DNA of 64,000 nucleotides from Chondrilla cf. caribensis (Eukaryota; Porifera; Demospongiae; Chondrillida; Chondrillidae): NCBI GenBank assembly GCA_964020155.1, contig OZ026553.1, positions 4,227,509 to 4,291,508 of the forward strand, read 5' to 3'. Shown piece by piece: positions 1 to 10,519 of this stretch (position 1 is its first letter; each line of letters starts with the position of its first letter). The notes under the pieces were generated by a model. It saw only the letters and a program-made list of their open reading frames with translations, ran no database searches and was not told where the DNA came from. The position numbers and the translations under genes were made by a program.

Positions 1-299
1 CACTGTCCGAAATCCAAATCATATACAGACACAGCACCTGGTACTCTGCAACAGTATCCCCCAGGAGGACCCAATGGAGTTCCTTGGCAATCCCTCTCTT
101 CATAGCATAAAACTAAAAATAGTATAAGTTCACATCTGATTCACCATTGTTGTTCAACAGATATATGTAACCATCACAGAGAAGAATCACACATCTGAAT
201 GAAGCTATACAATACTGACTACTTACATGGCTGAGCCTGAGCCTGATAGGCAATGGCTCCAAGAACTAACAGAACCAAGAGGACTCCTTTTCCAAACAT
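1..299 (-). CDS. Secreted cysteine-rich peptide, gene 1 (subfamily B-like), 3' end cut by window
   Basis: Exon 1 is 227-299 and exon 2 is 1-112, running off the window edge. The 114-bp intron has a GTAAGT donor and a TTTTTAG acceptor, phase 1. Exon 1 encodes a 24-residue leader beginning MFGKGVLLVLLVLGA and ending AYQAQAQP, a typical short signal peptide with Lys4, a Leu/Val core and an Ala-x-Ala cleavage site. The mature part keeps C-x5-C, then an 11-residue loop rich in Gly and Pro, then CC and a VSVYDL segment like subfamily B. The fifth Cys codon is cut by the window edge. A TATA promoter lies upstream. Secretion is inferred from the leader; the activity is unknown (antimicrobial, toxin-like or signalling roles are all possible). 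Confidence 0.78.
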
Positions 300-397
300 T
301 TCAGATCACCTCAAGTTATAGAATCAAACAAGACTGTCACAGTTGTTCCCACCAAAGAACTCACAGAATGAATGAACAAGTGGAGCTCTGTAGCTCT

Positions 398-470
398 CTT
401 TTATAGCTACTGGTAGCATGTGATATTCATGCTTGTCATACGCCCACACACATTGATTAATTCAGTAACA
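398..470 (-). promoter_or_regulatory. TATA promoter of peptide gene 1
   Basis: TATAAAAG reads on the minus strand at 405-398, about 106 bp upstream of the ATG. It is followed by the conserved GAGAGCTACAGAGCTCC initiator region. Upstream on the same strand is the conserved block containing ATGACNAGCATGAATATCACATG, shared with the other intact loci. Confidence 0.7.
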
Positions 471-519
471 CTTATTAACTTTACTCAGTTTACCTTAATA
501 CAGGGTATATTTACAGCTA

Positions 520-900
520 TAACTGCATGTGGACTACTACATCTAACAAACTGGGCTGAGTAAACAAACTGGATACTACAAACTAACCAAGTGCATGTGT
601 ACAGCAAACAAACTATGTACAACAACAAACTGTACACAACAAAGATTGTATACACCTACAGTGTGCAACATCGATCACCAGCAATTAATTGCAAGGTTTC
701 ATGCAAAATCAGCAAATAACAAAACAAACAGTCATTCACTTTTCTAATACTGTTTACAAAAGTGTATTTCTGTTAAACATAATTTGTTCTCCGACAAAGT
801 ACAATGCTTATCAAATCTAATTTTGTGTTAAATTATATATAATGTGATGTGTAGCGTGATATCAATGTGTGTGGGTGTATGACGAGCATGAACACCTTCA
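520..900. repeat. Duplicated upstream flank of peptide genes
   Basis: AT-rich non-coding sequence rich in ACAAACTG and AACAAAC motifs. Related copies lie upstream of the other peptide loci at about 8100-8290, 21000-21150 (reverse), 34600-34860 and 46770-46960 (reverse). A detached scrap of the promoter block (ATGACGAGCATGAA) is seen at about 871-884. I see no gene here. Confidence 0.5.
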
Positions 901-985
901 CTGATACTTTACAGCTTTACAGTATACACTCCATGTCATGACTGAAAACTATAACACATGCATTAATTCTTAAACACACATGAAC

Positions 986-986
<1 letters not shown>

Positions 987-1049
<63 letters not shown>

Positions 1050-1094
1050 CACGCATGTACACACACACACACACACACACACATGCACGCATGT

Positions 1095-1174
<80 letters not shown>
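987..1174. repeat. (CA)n microsatellite, interrupted
   Basis: Three long CA tracts are separated by two copies of ATGCACGCATGTA-like spacers, so the array itself has a higher-order duplication. Confidence 0.95.
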
Positions 1175-1176
<2 letters not shown>

Positions 1177-1209
1177 TCCAACTTTCAACCTATTACAAGC
1201 AACACTGCA

Positions 1210-1665
1210 TCAGATGCATCAGACACAATGAAACACAACACACATTGTGTGTACATATGCAAGTGTTACTATGGTAACTGTACTTTCAACCTATCACATG
1301 CATCACTCCATAGTGATCCTATCATTCATGCATTCACCAATTATATACAAAGGAAGGCACACAGTGTACATACACTTCTAGTTCTAATACAATGCTATTG
1401 TATTGTCCATTGGGAACTAGTAGTAATAATAATTGCAATGTCACCCTGTCTCAGGACCTGTTGTAGGAAAGAAGCTCACTTGAGCATAAAGTTCTCCGAT
1501 GATTCTGACTATTAATTTTTCACTAGCACAATGACCTAGAACCACAAAGACAATTTTTTGTCATGGTGGGTATTAGATGTGTTTTGATTACCATCCGTAA
1601 TATGGTGACGTTAAGCGTATACTACCTTGGTGGTACTACCTGTACATATTCCAGTCAGAGTGTGC
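1210..1665 (+). repeat. R1 dispersed repeat copy, truncated
   Basis: Reference motifs of R1, in order: an X-box palindrome, ATCATTCATGCATTCACCAA, CACAGTGTACATACACTT, TGTCTCAGGACC, CACTTGAGCATAAAGTTCTC and GATTACCATCC. This copy has the X-box at 1265-1278 and breaks off near 1665, where it joins a copy of the unrelated exon family. Confidence 0.85.
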
Positions 1666-1674
1666 ATGTGATTT

Positions 1675-1833
1675 GTTGTGTTTCCAAGTTCATCCTGCAT
1701 GTGGTAACCTCCAGGATACAGCATCAAGTATGCTATCACCTTGGAATTCAAGTGTCAGCCATGTTGGCAGAGTGGGCGATGCCAATCCAAACAACTTGTC
1801 AGAGTGGATGAAGATACAATGCAGGTTAGTATG
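1675..1833 (+). pseudogene. Exon-family E copy 1 (chimeric, internally deleted)
   Basis: Matches the exon better preserved at 16578-16792. Its reading frame includes NLQDTA, LSPWN, SVSHVGRVGDANPNNLSEW and a CAGGTTAGT splice-donor-like end. This copy lacks the first third and about 22 bp before the donor (the NARGPST segment), so the end of the frame is altered. The product family is not recognised. Confidence 0.5.
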
Positions 1834-1834
1834 T

Positions 1835-1835
<1 letters not shown>

Positions 1836-1906
<71 letters not shown>

Positions 1907-1914
1907 TGTGTGTG
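1836..1914. repeat. (GT)n microsatellite
   Basis: The tract starts about 10 bp after the donor-like CAGGTTAGT of exon-family E copy 1. Confidence 0.95.
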
Positions 1915-1959
1915 CACGTGTAGTGTGTGTGGGTGGGTGTATGTGTGGTGTTCGTGTAT

Positions 1960-2265
1960 ATATGAACACAGTTGTTTGAAGATTTACAAGGTTACATGCA
2001 AGCACACGTGTGTATGGATGTTAGTTTGGAGGTTTATTCAATCATGCATGTATTGAGCATTTACGTGCTTATCTAGCCCTCTGTGACACGACCCAATTTT
2101 GGCCACAATTACATTCAATTTGCTAATAATGTTCAAATTGATGAATTGCACCATTCAGCGCATGTAATTTTTAAATCAGAATAAAATCAATCGAAAATTT
2201 GATCTGTCACAGAGGATTGGATAACTCCTGTGGATTTCCTCAAAGGAATGTATATCAACTTCCAA
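1960..2265 (+). repeat. Repeat with CCTCTGTGACAG foldback
   Basis: Two inverted arms, CCTCTGTGACA near 2070 and TGTCACAGAGG near 2205, enclose about 130 bp. The same arrangement recurs near 35778-35915 and is partly kept near 17036-17160 and 40960. Confidence 0.6.
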
Positions 2266-2267
2266 CT

Positions 2268-2800
2268 TTGTCAGGACCTGTTGTAGGAAAGAAGCCCACT
2301 TGAGCATAAAGATCTCCGATGATTTTGACTATTAATTTTTCACTAGCACAGTGACCTGTGACCACAAAGACAATTTTTTGTCATGGTGGTTATTGGATGT
2401 GTTTTGATTACCATCTGTAATATGGTGACGTTAAGCGTATACTACCGTTTTGGTACTACCTGTACATATTCCAGTAAGAGTCTGTGATTTGTTGTGTTTC
2501 CAAGTTCACAGTGGATGCTTGGCATCCTTCACCACCATATAAATGTTGTGCATACAAGTTGACATACATAATATAATGTACATGCAATGGAATACCATGT
2601 AGTGAGGGTGTTTTCACCTGTTGAAAGTGAGAAGTTGATGTACACGGGGATCACGGACCTCACACTAACATCTCCTTTTACATGTCGCCCCACACAGCCA
2701 GTACACATGTACTGTGTATGAGACAATTCAATTAGCAGAAGACAGACATTCTTAATATTAGCCCTTCTTTAAATAATCACTAATCACTAAATATTATATT
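2268..2800 (+). repeat. R1 copy lacking its 5' third
   Basis: Starts abruptly at TCAGGACCTG and runs through the GATTACCATC and CACCACCATA blocks to the AGTTGATGTACACGGGGATC segment. Confidence 0.8.
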
Positions 2801-2959
2801 GCTTTTCCTGACTCACCTTAGTTTTCTGGAATTGCACCACTCTGTGCTACACTATGATATATTTGCACTTTTTGTTAAATTGGACTCTTCAGTCTTCTTT
2901 ATATATGAAGACCTTCCTACAGGAATTATTTTTGACATGTATATTTTGTCATAGTCAAC

Positions 2960-3465
2960 CTGACTACTTCACTTATCCACAGTATGTGCACCATTATACA
3001 CTATTTACTAGCTGTCTTAAACTTTCATGCACTCGATTGAATCAGGCGTCATTGTGATTAAATGATTAATAACTCTTGGCAATCAACACCATAATTATCA
3101 GTAAGTATAATTTCCTATTATAACCAGCTACAAAAACTGAAGAAGCTACACTACATGGTTTGAGCTAAATACGTAGTTGTTTAGATAAAGATTATTTGAG
3201 GCTACTATGCTATGTTAATCCTTAGCTGCAAAAACTGACAAAACTACAGTCTACATGGTTTGAACTAAATACATAGTTGTTTAGATAAAGATTATTTGAG
3301 GTTACTATGCTATGTTAGCTGCTTGCAGTTAATCTGCATTACTAAATCCTTAGTTCCATGAGTAGCCTGACATCGGTTACTTCCTCGAAAAGCCACTACA
3401 TAGAGAAAATTAAATTTTACAGGCTGAGCGTGAATCATTGAGTTTAACAGACTCTACATGTACAT
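2960..3465 (-). pseudogene. Relic peptide locus: 3' flank only
   Basis: This carries the R4 flank that elsewhere lies immediately 3' of every minus-strand peptide gene: CACCATTATACACTATTTAC, the GATTAAATGATTAATA block, GAAGAAGCTACACTACATGG and GAATCATTGAG. The homology stops at the ACAGACTCTACATGTAC motif, just before the position where exon 2 would begin. No cysteine-rich exon follows. It is therefore a deleted or excised locus. A partial internal duplication (AGATAAAGATTATTTGAGG occurs twice, about 110 bp apart) is specific to this copy. Confidence 0.6.
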
Positions 3466-3544
3466 ACATGCATGATTGAATAACCCCTTCAAACAAAATA
3501 AAATGACAGATCAAGTGTCAGCTACGCCAGACTACTTTCGACCT

Positions 3545-3715
3545 GTCTATCTTTAGAATCCATGATAAAAATGTTCTAGTCTCCTGTGCGCTTATAGAAA
3601 TTCTTACTTTGATTCGAATTTGGAAAGAATCTGATTTGCTATACCTTGAGGATGTCTTCATTCTTCTTGGAAGGGAACTCGCTGCATACATGGAACTTGC
3701 TGTGTACTTGGAAGG
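3545..3715 (-). pseudogene. Gene-family F fragment, copy 1
   Basis: Related to the better-preserved copies at about 12900-13345 and 38640-39010 (minus strand) and 19600-20000 and 44535-44925 (plus strand). Only the first part remains (ATTCTTCTTGGAAGG, then the RRL-coding stretch with CTCCTGTGCGCTTATAG) and stops interrupt it. Function unknown. Confidence 0.45.
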
Positions 3716-4000
3716 GGCGCCTATCTAATTTTTCTCAATGTATGCTTATTATGTACAATAATTATGTGTGTATATACCGTACATATACTATCCCTATGCG
3801 CACGTAGGTATAGTGGGCGATTGTTAATATGGGTGTAGAAATATATAATTATGTTATATTGTTAATATCGGTCCAGAATTGTATATATTATGTTATCGAT
3901 CGTAGCATGGTAGTTTGAAAATGGTTTCCCCTATATATAGTATGTGTTTTCCCTGTTACATTTACCATAGCCCAACCAACACCCGGACCCCTTAAAGCTG
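3716..4000. other. Unassigned AT-rich spacer
   Basis: No coding exon or known repeat recognised. GTTAATAT and AGAATTGTATA motifs recur here and near 13370 and 39075, so it is probably part of the flank of gene-family F. Confidence 0.5.
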
Positions 4001-4767
4001 ATAAAAGTCTAGTCTGGCGCGCTAGACCTCAACCTCTCATTACCGCGCGTGGGCGCGGTAGCGAGAGGAAGAGGTCTAGCAACTATTGTCAATTTCATAC
4101 CTCGGCTCGACCAATGAAATCGCCGGCAACTGAAATGACACCGCCGATAATTGGCACTAGCCGCTCCGCGGGCGTTTAAAGTTACCTCCGTTTATTAAGC
4201 AAGAGTTACCTTCTTGCTGGCGGGAGAGATCCCAGTACCTCAGAAAGAGGGCGGCAGTGTCCGCTTCCTTCGCTGTCAGTGCTGAGCGTGTTGGTCGACG
4301 AGTTGTACAATAATAATTCTGCTTCTTGTAGCAGCCATCTCTGTCTCCAGCCTCTCCACTTTCGCTACCTGATCACTGCAAACTATGATTATAGCGTTAC
4401 CTGGCAGTTTCAGAGAAATCTGGCTGATTTCGTTCACTTTTCGGCCGAGAGCGGTGAGTGCGAGCGCCTCAGAAACCTTTCTCCTATCCTTGCGCGGAAA
4501 GTCAGTGGCAGCGCAGACGCAGCATGTTGTTTCTGAGTGACTAGCCTCTAATCCCTGCACCATGCGTGTTGTATCCCTTCATTGAAGTCGTTCCAGCGTC
4601 CGAAATACAACTCGCACCCTCGACCGTACGCATCGTTGCTGATAAACGCCCTCGGCGATGATCGCGCAAGGTGTGAAATTGACAACAGTTGCTAGACCCT
4701 ATTTCTCATTTTCGCCCCCGCGCGATAATGAGAAGTTGGGTCTAGCGAAGCCAGACTAATAAAAGTC
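4001..4767. mobile_element. Non-autonomous DNA transposon, 749 bp, 9-bp target duplication
   Basis: The exact direct repeat ATAAAAGTC lies at 4001-4009 and 4759-4767. The element between them (4010-4758) begins TAGTCTGGC and ends GCCAGACTA. The inverted ends extend imperfectly through CTAGACC, CTCTCATTACCGCGCG and GGTCTAGCAACTNTTGTCAATTTCA, giving arms of about 95 bp that each contain a subterminal palindrome. It is strikingly richer in G, C and CpG than its surroundings. No transposase ORF is visible. A 9-bp duplication would fit Mutator-like elements (8-9 bp also fits some hAT or Merlin groups), so the superfamily is undecided. Confidence 0.85.
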
Positions 4768-4944
4768 CAATATAGTCAAAGGTTGAGGTCTTCTCTCCTT
4801 CAAAAAGTTGTCACAGTAAGGGTGTGTTGTAAGAAACCACCTAGTAGATCTTTTGCATTTTGCAATTGTCTAGGGACATGCAATAAAAGTTCAAGTATCA
4901 CGGTCATCACAAGTACATTTGACCTTTGTCAAATATTGATTAGT

Positions 4945-5110
4945 TCTGTACACTTTCTTGACTGTCTCTAGCAGAATGCTGCAATAAGTTACAAGGATTT
5001 AACTTGGTGGAGAGCAACTATTATAATGGTCTATGAGACAAAATATAAATTTATTAGGAGTCGATAGGTCTTCTAGTTCATGAGAGATATCTAGCTATAG
5101 GTGGTGTTTG
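4945..5110 (+). repeat. R3 repeat fragment
   Basis: Contains GCAATAAGTTACAAGGATTTA, a TGGTCTATGAGACAAA variant and TTTATTAGGAGTC. This corresponds to the AATAAGCTACAAGGAATTTAC ... TTTATTGGGAGTC order in the intact R3 copy near 41160-41290. It abuts the following CA tract. Confidence 0.65.
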
Positions 5111-5135
5111 ATAATCAATGTTTTGCTGTACACAT

Positions 5136-5226
<91 letters not shown>
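5136..5226. repeat. (CA)n microsatellite
   Basis: One nearly pure CA tract between an R3 fragment and an R1 copy. Confidence 0.95.
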
Positions 5227-5230
<4 letters not shown>

Positions 5231-5339
5231 GGAGGAATATGGTGCACGCACCCACCCCCGCGTACGCAAACACACACACACACAAGCATACATGCATGAT
5301 TGCATGATTGTATTGACATGCATGACACGTACACATATT

Positions 5340-6165
5340 AACACATACACACATTGAGTGTACATATACATGTGTTACTATGGTAACTACACTTTCAACC
5401 TATCACATGCAACACTCCAGAGTGATCCTATCATTCATGCATTCACCAATTATATACAAAGGAAGGCACACAGTGTACATACACTTCTAATACAATGCTA
5501 TTATATTGTTCATTGGGAACTAGTAGTAATAATAATTACAATGCCACCCTGTCTCAGGACCCATTGTAGGAAAGAAGCTCACTTGAGCATAAAGTTCTCT
5601 GATGATTCTGACTACTAATAATTCAGTAGCACAATGACCTGCAACCACAAAAAATGCTATTTTTGTCATTGTGCTTAGCTCGTTTATGGGATATGTTTTG
5701 ATTGCCATCCATATGGCAACATAAAGTGTATGCTACCATGGTGGTGACACCTGTGCATATTTCATGTAGGGGTATTAAATTTCAAAAGTGATTTGTGGCA
5801 TGGTGTGTTTTCCAATTGCAAGTTCACAGTGGATGATGCATGGTATCCTTTACCACCATATTATATGTACATACAATGGAATACCACGTAGTGAGGGTGT
5901 TTTTCACCTGTTAAGAGTGAGGAGTTGATGTTGTACACGGGAATCATGGTCCTCACACTCACATCTCCTTTTACATGACACTCCACACGGCCAGTATACA
6001 TGTACTGCGTATAAGACAAGTTGCATGATTAGCCAAAGACGGACTTTATTAATATTAGCCCTTGTATAGAGACTGAAGTTAACCCAAATAATAGCTAAAT
6101 ATATTGCTCTCCCTGCCACAAAGGTAACCCTTACAGGCCTGCAGGTAAGAGTGTAGTGTAGGGTT
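5340..6165 (+). repeat. R1 copy, near full length
   Basis: X-box at 5374-5387. Runs through to GGTAACCCTTACAGGCCTGCAGG. An 86-codon frame (5358-5618) is open, as in many copies, but has no recognisable domain. Confidence 0.85.
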
Positions 6166-6175
6166 CATACAATAC

Positions 6176-6196
6176 CCCTCCCCCCCCCCCCCCCCT
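6176..6196. repeat. Poly-C tract
   Basis: A run of C broken by a single T near the start. Other R1 units have short C/T-rich sequence at this point, so this is a local expansion. Confidence 0.9.
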
Positions 6197-6419
6197 TCAC
6201 CGACTAGACTATTAGGACCTAAGGTCTTGAAATTCCAACTTTTCCTAATAGTTCAATGTCTTACAGTGTAGTGTATCAAAGGCCAAAAGCTGAGTATTCC
6301 AGAATTCCACCACTCTGTGCTACACTACGTTTGTATTGCACTTTTTGTTAGGTTGGACTCTACGGTATCCTATAAGGTCTGCCTACAGTATTTAATATAT
6401 AATTTCTCATTCTCATATT

Positions 6420-6849
6420 GAAAATTTCTTCATAGTCAACCTGACTACTTCACTTATCTACAGTGTGTGCACCATTATACACTATTTACTAGCTGTCTTA
6501 AACTTTCATGCAATCAATCGAATCAGACATCATTGTGATTAAATGATTAATAGCTCTTGGCAATCAACACCATAATTATCAGTAAGTATAATTTCCTATT
6601 ATAAGCAGCTACAAAAAGTGGCTACTATACCTGAAGAAGCTACACTACATGGTTTAGGCTAAATAGTTATGGTTAAATGAAGTTTATTTGATATTACTAT
6701 GCCATCGTTTGCTGCATGATGTAATTGTTAGTTCCAAGAGCAGTCTGACATCGGTTACTTTCCCCTCCAGGGACTACATGGAGAATGAGTGTGAATCATT
6801 GAGAAGTTTGAATTGTGTAACAGACTCCACATGTGTACTGAGAATATAC
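6420..6849 (-). repeat. R4: conserved 3' flank of peptide gene 2
   Basis: Begins CACCATTATACACTATTTAC and ends with GAATCATTGAGAAG just 3' of the gene 2 stop. Same-order copies accompany genes 4, 6, 8, 9 and 12. Inverted copies follow genes 3, 5, 7, 10 and 11. Confidence 0.8.
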
Positions 6850-7145
6850 TCACCAGTTCTCACATGGTCCAAACACATCCTGTCCTGAGGCATAATGTTG
6901 GTACGGTGCACAACACCCAAACTCCTCAGTCCAAGGAAATCCCTGACAATTTGGCTCATAATAGCATTGAACTAAAAAAGGGTAAGTTCACATCATATTC
7001 ACCTTGGCTGTTATGTAACGATCACAGAGGAGAATCACACATCTGCATGAAGATATAATACTGACTACTTACATGGAAAAGCCTGAGCCTGATAAGCAAT
7101 GGCTCCAAGAACCAACAGAACCAAGAGGACTCCTTTTCCAAACAT
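6850..7145 (-). CDS. Secreted cysteine-rich peptide, gene 2 (subfamily A)
   Basis: Exon 1 is 7073-7145 (73 nt), the intron 6972-7072 (101 bp, GTAAGT...TTTTTTAG), and exon 2 is 6850-6971 (122 nt), giving a 64-residue precursor. The leader is MFGKGVLLVLLVLGA...QAQAFP. The mature part starts FQCYYEPNCQG and continues with the subfamily A core TEEFGCC, then 15 residues to the last Cys and a terminal E-N-W. Five cysteines occur, so one should be unpaired or form an intermolecular bond. The start is chosen because the ATG begins the hydrophobic leader, about 106 bp from the TATA box. Function not assignable from sequence. Confidence 0.82.
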
Positions 7146-7243
7146 TCCAGATCACCTCGAATTATTGAATCAAGCGAGACTGTCACAGTTGTTCCCACCA
7201 AAGAACTCACAGAAGTAATGAACAAGTGGAGCTCTGTAGCTCT

Positions 7244-7310
7244 CTTTTATAGCAACTGGTAGCATGTGATATTCAAGCTCGTCATACACCCACGCACATT
7301 AATTGTGCGG
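7244..7310 (-). promoter_or_regulatory. TATA promoter of peptide gene 2
   Basis: TATAAAAG at 7251-7244 on the minus strand, followed by GAGAGCTACAGAGCTCC. The upstream block has CTTGAATATCACATGC where other loci have CATGAATATCACATGC. Confidence 0.7.
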
Positions 7311-7507
7311 AACACTTATTAATTTTTCTCAATTCACCCAAATAAAGGGAATATTTGTAGCTAAAACTGCATTTGTACAACTAACTAAAAGTACATATGT
7401 TCTATAAACAAACGTTATACAACAAAAAATGTAACAAACCAACAAACCCATACACATATGCAACAAATTAACTGCTTAACTTATAGCTAGCTACTGGCAC
7501 ACATTGA

Positions 7508-8070
7508 TTAACCCTCCTACCCTCACCATACATTAAACAATTCAACATCTATACTTTCAAAAATAGCGTAACTTCATCACTGAGGAAATGTATCAAGTAT
7601 GGCATCATTTTGTTCAGAAGGTATGATAGAATCGATTTTGAACTTCAATATTACGCAATATATATCGTAGATTGCGTAATTGATAAAACAGGCAAACACA
7701 AATTTTTTGGAGGATTGCGCACTTTTTGTATCGCTTACCTAAGCTCCTATTTGGATCGATGAAAGTTACATCATTCTAAAGCGCTTTTTCTCCTCTTTTC
7801 CATGATATCAATTTATCAAAGAGCATATGAACTATAGAAAGGTAATTAGGATGAAAACAAATTATTCGCAAGAATAAAACAATCATGTGGAATAGAATGC
7901 CAGTCCTAAGTAGAGTATTATGTTGTAAAGTAGTATGAATCATTAAATGCGCTAGATGACAAGCTGTCAAATGGTATATAACACTAAGGCAGTAGTGCTT
8001 TGGATAGAGCCACATAAGTTATTGAAATAATATGTTCCAAATTAGGAACAGAAAAGGGTAGGAGGGTTAA
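7508..8070. mobile_element. piggyBac-like MITE, 555 bp, TTAA duplication
   Basis: TTAA at 7508-7511 and 8067-8070 flanks an element (7512-8066) whose ends are perfect 12-bp inverted repeats, CCCTCCTACCCT and AGGGTAGGAGGG. The related locus near 34568 reads CATTGATTAATTGCATAAC without the element, with a single TTAA, and is the empty site. No transposase is visible; a 79-codon minus-strand ORF (7776-8015) has no recognisable domain. TTAA plus a CCC start fits piggyBac; Kolobok also uses TTAA. Confidence 0.85.
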
Positions 8071-8520
8071 TTGCATAACAATTATTTACTTTACTTACTT
8101 TACCCAAATATAGGGGATAATTGCATCTAAAACTGCATGTATACATGTACAGCAACAAACTGTGTCGAGTGAACAAACTGGATACTACAAACAAGCCATA
8201 CGTATGCTCCAGGCAAACTGCATACAACGACAAACTGTACACAACAAAGAATGTGTACAACAGCAGTGTTCAAGATCACTGGTAATTGTTTGTAATCTGT
8301 AATTACTATACTTATAGGGACACACACAGGAAACTTTAATAATGAGAGAAACCCAATCTCTATCTAATGAACTCCACTGTATTATGCCATGTTTGTACAC
8401 ACAGTACTTCAATCTCACTGTATATGCATAAATACATACATATTCACACATTTGGTACATGTGTACATATACGGTGTATGTGTGCTTGGCCAAGATAAAT
8501 AAGATGTAAACTTACCCTTT
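8071..8520. repeat. Duplicated gene-flank sequence replacing exon 1
   Basis: Upstream-flank sequence of the ACAAACTG type (8100-8290) runs into a segment at 8300-8490 that is also found at 11925-12110 and 37670-37855. It ends at AGATAAATAAGATGTAAACT, the intron sequence just before exon 2. I see no leader exon here. Confidence 0.6.
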
Positions 8521-8525
8521 TTTAG

Positions 8526-8650
8526 TTCAATGCTACTATGAGCCAGATTGTGAAGGAGATTCTCAGACTGAGGAGTTTGGGTGTTGTGGAGAGGGCCAAG
8601 ATTATGCCTCTGGACAGGATTGGGGTGGTGGACCATGTTTCAACTGGTGA
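8526..8650 (+). pseudogene. Orphan mature-peptide exon, gene 3 (subfamily A)
   Basis: The TTTTTTAG acceptor ends at 8525 and is followed by an intact 125-nt exon with the subfamily A signature CYYEPDC, TEEFGCC and a C-F-N-W end (16 residues between CC and the last Cys). No signal exon, promoter or 5' intron end lies upstream: the intron sequence stops about 35 bp before the acceptor and joins unrelated repeat. The reading frame is undamaged, so loss of the 5' part looks recent. It could be expressed only if spliced to another leader. Confidence 0.75.
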
Positions 8651-8659
8651 GGATATTCT

Positions 8660-9380
8660 CAGTACACATGTGGAGTCTGTTACACAATTCAAACTTCTCA
8701 ATAATTCACACTCTGTAAAATTTAATTTTCTCTATGTAGTCCCTGGGTGAAAAAGTAACCGATGTCAGACTGCTCTTGGAACTAACAATCACATCATGCA
8801 GATTAACTGCAAGCAGCAAACAATAGCATAGTAATATCAAATAAACTTCATCTAAGCATAACTATTTAGCCCAAACCATGCAGTGTAGCTTCTTCAGTTT
8901 TTGATGCTGCTTATAATAGGAAATTATACTTACTTATAATTATGGTGTTGATTGCCAAGAGCTATTAATCATTTAATCACAATGATGTCTGATTCAATTG
9001 AGTGCATGAAAGTTTAAGACAGCTAGTAAATAGTGTATAATGGTGCACACACTGCGGAAAAGTGAAGTAGTCAGGTCGACTATGAAGAAATGTACAATAT
9101 GAGAGTGAGAAATTATATAATTACTGTGGGCAGATCTTTATAGGAGACCGAAGAGTCCAATTTACGTAACAAAGAATGCAAGTCAAACGTAGTATACCAT
9201 GGAGTGGTGGAATTCTGGAATACTCAGCTTTTGGCCTTGATACGCTACTACTGTAAGACATACATATATACGTAGAATTATTAGGAAAGGTTGGAATTCA
9301 AGATCTAATAGTCTATTCGAGGAGGAGGGGGGTTCTGCATAAACCCTACACTCCACTCTTACCTACGTATACAGGCCTGT
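8660..9380 (+). repeat. R4 flank of gene 3, reverse of the gene 2 flank
   Basis: Mirror image of 6170-6849 in order and content, showing that gene 2 and gene 3 units form an inverted pair around about 7.3-8.5 kb. Confidence 0.75.
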
Positions 9381-9384
9381 AAGG

Positions 9385-10150
9385 GTTACCTTTGTGGCAG
9401 AGAAAGCAATATATTTAGCAATTATTTGGGTTAACTTCAGTCTTTATATAAGGGCTAATATTAAGAATGTCTGTCTTTGGCTAATCGACTTGTCTCATAC
9501 ACAGACATGTATACTGGCTGTGTGGGGTGTCATGTAAAAGGAGATGTGAGTGTGAGGACCATGATTCCCGTGTACAACATCAACTCCTCACCCTTAACAG
9601 GTGAAAACCACCCTCATTACATGGTATTCCATTGTATGTACATATTTATGGTGGTAAAGGATACCATGCATCATCCACCGTGAACTTGCAGTTGGAAAAC
9701 ATACAACAAATCACTTTTGAAATTTAAGACCCCTACATGAAATATATGACAGTACAGGTATCACCACCATGGTAGTATACAATTTATGTTGTCATAAGGA
9801 TGGTAATCAAAACATATCCCATAAACGACCATTTTGACAAAAACAGCAATTGTTTTTGTGGTTCCAGGTCATTGTGCTAGTGAATTATTAATAGCGAGAA
9901 TCATCGTAGAACTTTATGCTCAAGTGAGCTTCTATCCTACAATGGGTCCTGAGACAGGGTGACATTGCAATTATTATTACTACTAGTTCCCAATGGACAA
10001 TATAATAACATTGTATTGGAAGTGTATGTACACTGTGTGCCTTCCTTTGTATATAATTGGTGAATGCATGAATGATAGGATCACTATGGAGTGTTGCATG
10101 TGATAAGTCGAAAGTACAGTTACCATAGTAACACATGCATATGTACACGC
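9385..10150 (-). repeat. R1 copy, minus orientation
   Basis: The order is reversed relative to 5340-6165. X-box at 10119-10132 (GTTACCATAGTAAC). The 86-codon frame is open on the minus strand at 9888-10148. Confidence 0.85.
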
Positions 10151-10344
10151 AATGTTTGTATGTGTTAGTGTGTGCACATGCACGTGTGCATGAATGTGTG
10201 TCTGGGTGCGGTGTTTGTATACATATGTATGTGTATATATATAATATTATTTATGAATACAATAAAAGGATTGAGAGGTTCAAAGGACAGGTACCATAGT
10301 ACCACACATACATAATATATGTATACGCATAATGTATGCATGTG

Positions 10345-10347
10345 TGG

Positions 10348-10380
<33 letters not shown>

Positions 10381-10381
10381 T

Positions 10382-10452
<71 letters not shown>

Positions 10453-10457
10453 TGTGT

Positions 10458-10510
<53 letters not shown>
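10345..10510. repeat. (GT)n microsatellite
   Basis: GT tract with a few TTTG interruptions, between inverted R1 and inverted R3. Confidence 0.95.
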
Positions 10511-10513
<3 letters not shown>

Positions 10514-10519
10514 TAAGAC

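Noticed and set aside
917..1277. Long poly-Thr/His and poly-Cys/Val ORFs across CA/GT tracts (also at 1.8, 5.1, 10.4, 15.7, 26.6, 36.4, 57.7 and 62.8 kb)
   Set aside because: They are automatic translations of dinucleotide repeats on both strands and in several frames.
4276..4563. Overlapping 95- and 85-codon ORFs on opposite strands near 4.3-4.56 kb
   Set aside because: They lie inside the 749-bp transposon, have no domain and reflect its high GC.
7776..8015. 79-codon minus ORF inside the TTAA element as a transposase
   Set aside because: No catalytic Asp motif or similarity to a transposase core, and it is far too short.
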